In this document: piece after piece, positions 38,219-39,299 of the stretch | How positions within the stretch are numbered: position 1 is the first letter of the stretch | Layout: the number at the start of each line of letters is the position of its first letter | From: an uncultured archaeon | Lineage (GTDB): Archaea > Micrarchaeota > Micrarchaeia > CABMEP01 | Direction: 5' to 3' | Length of the DNA stretch: 39,299 nucleotides | NCBI GenBank assembly: GCA_902385155.1 | Contig: CABMEP010000035.1 | Location: 1-39,299, forward strand | The notes under the pieces: generated by a model | What the model saw: the letters and a program-made list of their open reading frames with translations, nothing else | Databases searched by the model: none | What the model was told of the DNA's origin: nothing | Translations under genes and position numbers: made by a program

Positions 38219-38497
38219 ATGGTAAGAGATGTTCCTTTCAGGATAGAGAATATCGTCGCTTCCGCGAATCTGGGCATAGAGCTTGATCTCTACACGCTCG
38301 GAAGGAAGGTGCCAGACATCGAATACGAGCCGGAGCAGTTCCCGGGCGCGATCCTGAAGCTGAAGGACCCGAAGGCGTCCCTCCTGCTCTTCAAGAACGG
38401 CAAGATCATCTGCACCGGGTGCAGGACCGAGCACGAAGTGAAGCTCGCCATCAGGAAGGCGCTCACCATCCTCCTCAAGGCGCAGAAGAAGAGATAG
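38219..38497 (+). CDS. Single-repeat TATA-binding protein (half-length TBP)
   Basis: A 92-residue protein that matches one of the two repeats of TBP: IENIVASANLGIELDL (9-24), YEPEQFPGAILKLKDPK (36-52), LLLFKNGKIICTG (55-67) and a final helix. Both Phe residues that pry open the TATA minor groove (F41, F58) are present. Normal archaeal TBP is about 180 residues with two such repeats. The stop is followed by a T-rich terminator and no second repeat is seen in the 800 bases downstream, so it is not a simple frameshift. A homodimer could replace the two-repeat saddle. A second, full TBP elsewhere is possible. Confidence 0.85.
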   Translation: MVRDVPFRIENIVASANLGIELDLYTLGRKVPDIEYEPEQFPGAILKLKDPKASLLLFKNGKIICTGCRTEHEVKLAIRKALTILLKAQKKR

Positions 38498-38501
38498 CAC
38501 C

Positions 38502-38520
38502 CTTCTTTTTTCTTTTATTC
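38502..38520 (+). terminator. T-rich terminator after TBP
   Basis: CTTCTTTTTTCTTTTATTC directly follows the TBP stop, typical of archaeal intrinsic termination. Confidence 0.55.
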
Positions 38521-38642
38521 CGCACGGCCTAGCCTCCGGCCCGTCGTTCCCGGCCGCGTCCGTCCCCGATCCGCCGCACGTCAGGGCCGCTTCCAGCAAA
38601 GGATTTAAACCATGGATGGGTCAGCTAATCGTGGAGAGGAAG

Positions 38643-39299
38643 ATGGAACTGCAGAAAAGCGCCGAGCAGAATCCGATCGCGAGACAGAAGCAGATGGAAC
38701 GGATAGTGGATGCGGTCTTCCTCAACGAGGCCGCCGCCCTCAAGTATCCCAATGACAGGATGAGCGACCTGAGGTCAAAGTACGACGACTATGTCTCCTC
38801 CATAACCGCGACGGTGCGCGACCACGTCTCCAACCCGAGGAACGAGCGAGAGGTGTTCGACCATCTCGCCAGCATCTTCTATTCGAACTTCGATTATTCC
38901 GAGCGGAAGCTGGTCCTGACCGGCCTTGAGTCGAAGCCCCCGGCAGTCAACTGCTACGGCTCATCTCTCATGTTCGCGGACGTCATGGCCAGGATCGGCC
39001 TCGAGTTCCGGGTGGCGATAGCGCCGAACCACGTCTTCCTCGTGGGCAAGGAGTACCGCTTCGAGACCACGTACGACGACGGGGACGTCCTGCTGAATGT
39101 CAAGGACATCGGCAAGACCTATCCGCACTATTCCATCGGCGGCCTTGATTTCCTCCTCGCGGCGTCGTACAGCTCGGCGGGCCTGCATCTCATGGACGAG
39201 AGGCGGAACAAGGAGGCGATAGGGCTGTTCAGGAAGGCGCTCGAGATCAATCCGAAGAGCTCCGATGTCCAGTACAACCTCGGCCTATCCTACTGGAGG
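38643..39299 (+). CDS. Transglutaminase-like protein with TPR, 3' end missing
   Basis: The first 219 residues are in the window and the frame is open at the right edge. Residues about 70-175 resemble the SirB1-like transglutaminase core: C104 in NCYGSSLMFADVMARIGL, H130 in NHVFLV and E141 in FETTYD, all placed as in active members. From about 185 a TPR unit begins (NKEAIGLFRKALEINPKSSDVQYNLGLSYW), and more are likely beyond the edge. Such proteins may be proteases or protein-interaction factors. The ATG follows GAGAGGAAG. The other transglutaminase-like gene at 28160 lacks these residues. Confidence 0.78.
   Translation, partial: MELQKSAEQNPIARQKQMERIVDAVFLNEAAALKYPNDRMSDLRSKYDDYVSSITATVRDHVSNPRNEREVFDHLASIFYSNFDYSERKLVLTGLESKPPAVNCYGSSLMFADVMARIGLEFRVAIAPNHVFLVGKEYRFETTYDDGDVLLNVKDIGKTYPHYSIGGLDFLLAASYSSAGLHLMDERRNKEAIGLFRKALEINPKSSDVQYNLGLSYWR

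Overview
The window is archaeal chromosomal DNA. It encodes TFE, a TBP-like protein, RNA polymerase subunits K and F, a class I lysyl-tRNA synthetase, eL20/eL21/eL31/eL39/eS19, aIF6, prefoldin alpha, RNase P Rpp21, a tRNA-splicing endonuclease, Pus10, a histone-fold protein and a CDC48 N-terminus. Many genes have a TATA-like box about 25 bp before the ATG (leaderless); others use a GGTGA-type ribosome binding site. Most tRNA genes carry introns. The exact lineage cannot be fixed from the sequence; a DPANN-type archaeon (for example Micrarchaeota or Diapherotrites) is a low-confidence guess. I see no rRNA, CRISPR array or insertion sequence, and no stretch over 300 bases lacks a gene.

Layout. 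1-613: the start of a CDC48 ATPase gene and two tRNA genes (Arg-TCG with a T-loop insert, initiator Met). 523-1535: an AT-rich endonuclease-like gene wedged into the 5' part of the initiator tRNA locus. 1588-3455: a four-gene operon of prepilin-like surface proteins. 3798-8554: elongator tRNA-Met, a PAP2 / lipid kinase fusion, a lipoprotein with a cytoplasmic Roadblock domain, endonuclease Q and a PRC-barrel protein. 8671-16363: tRNA-Leu, a 1413-residue exported protein, a 37-residue acidic microprotein, tRNA-splicing endonuclease, a histone-fold protein and a cysteine-rich repeat protein. 21216-16382 (minus): the information-processing operon rnp4, eS19, PDCD5-like, eL39, eL31, aIF6, tRNA-binding OB protein, eL20, prefoldin alpha, FtsY. 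21249-23794 (minus): tRNA-Ile(TAT), a Cas4-like nuclease with a HhH glycosylase, a charged protein and tRNA-Lys. 24013-26578 (plus): TFE, RpoK, LemA, HtpX. 28792-26621 (minus): an inactive transglutaminase-like protein, a PH-domain membrane protein and an IspE-like kinase. 33606-28883 (minus): Pus10, prepilin peptidase, DtdA, DUF63 protein and a DUF4382 lipoprotein. 33711-35246 (plus): LysRS. 38043-35264 (minus): eL21, RpoF, DUF655, Yip1 and KsgA. 38219-39299 (plus): a single-repeat TBP and a transglutaminase/TPR protein.

How the genes connect. The window is strongly biased to transcription (TBP, TFE, RpoK, RpoF, histone fold), tRNA maturation and quality control (EndA, RNase P, Pus10, DtdA, LysRS, tRNA-binding OB protein, six tRNA genes) and the cell surface (prepilins plus peptidase, lipoproteins, cysteine-rich and coiled-coil exported proteins). 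The most unusual items are the 92-residue one-repeat TBP behind three tandem TATA-like boxes and a 7-bp hairpin, the initiator tRNA locus with duplicated 5' ends around an endonuclease gene, an intron-bearing tRNA-Ile(TAT), and the lipoprotein-Roadblock fusion.
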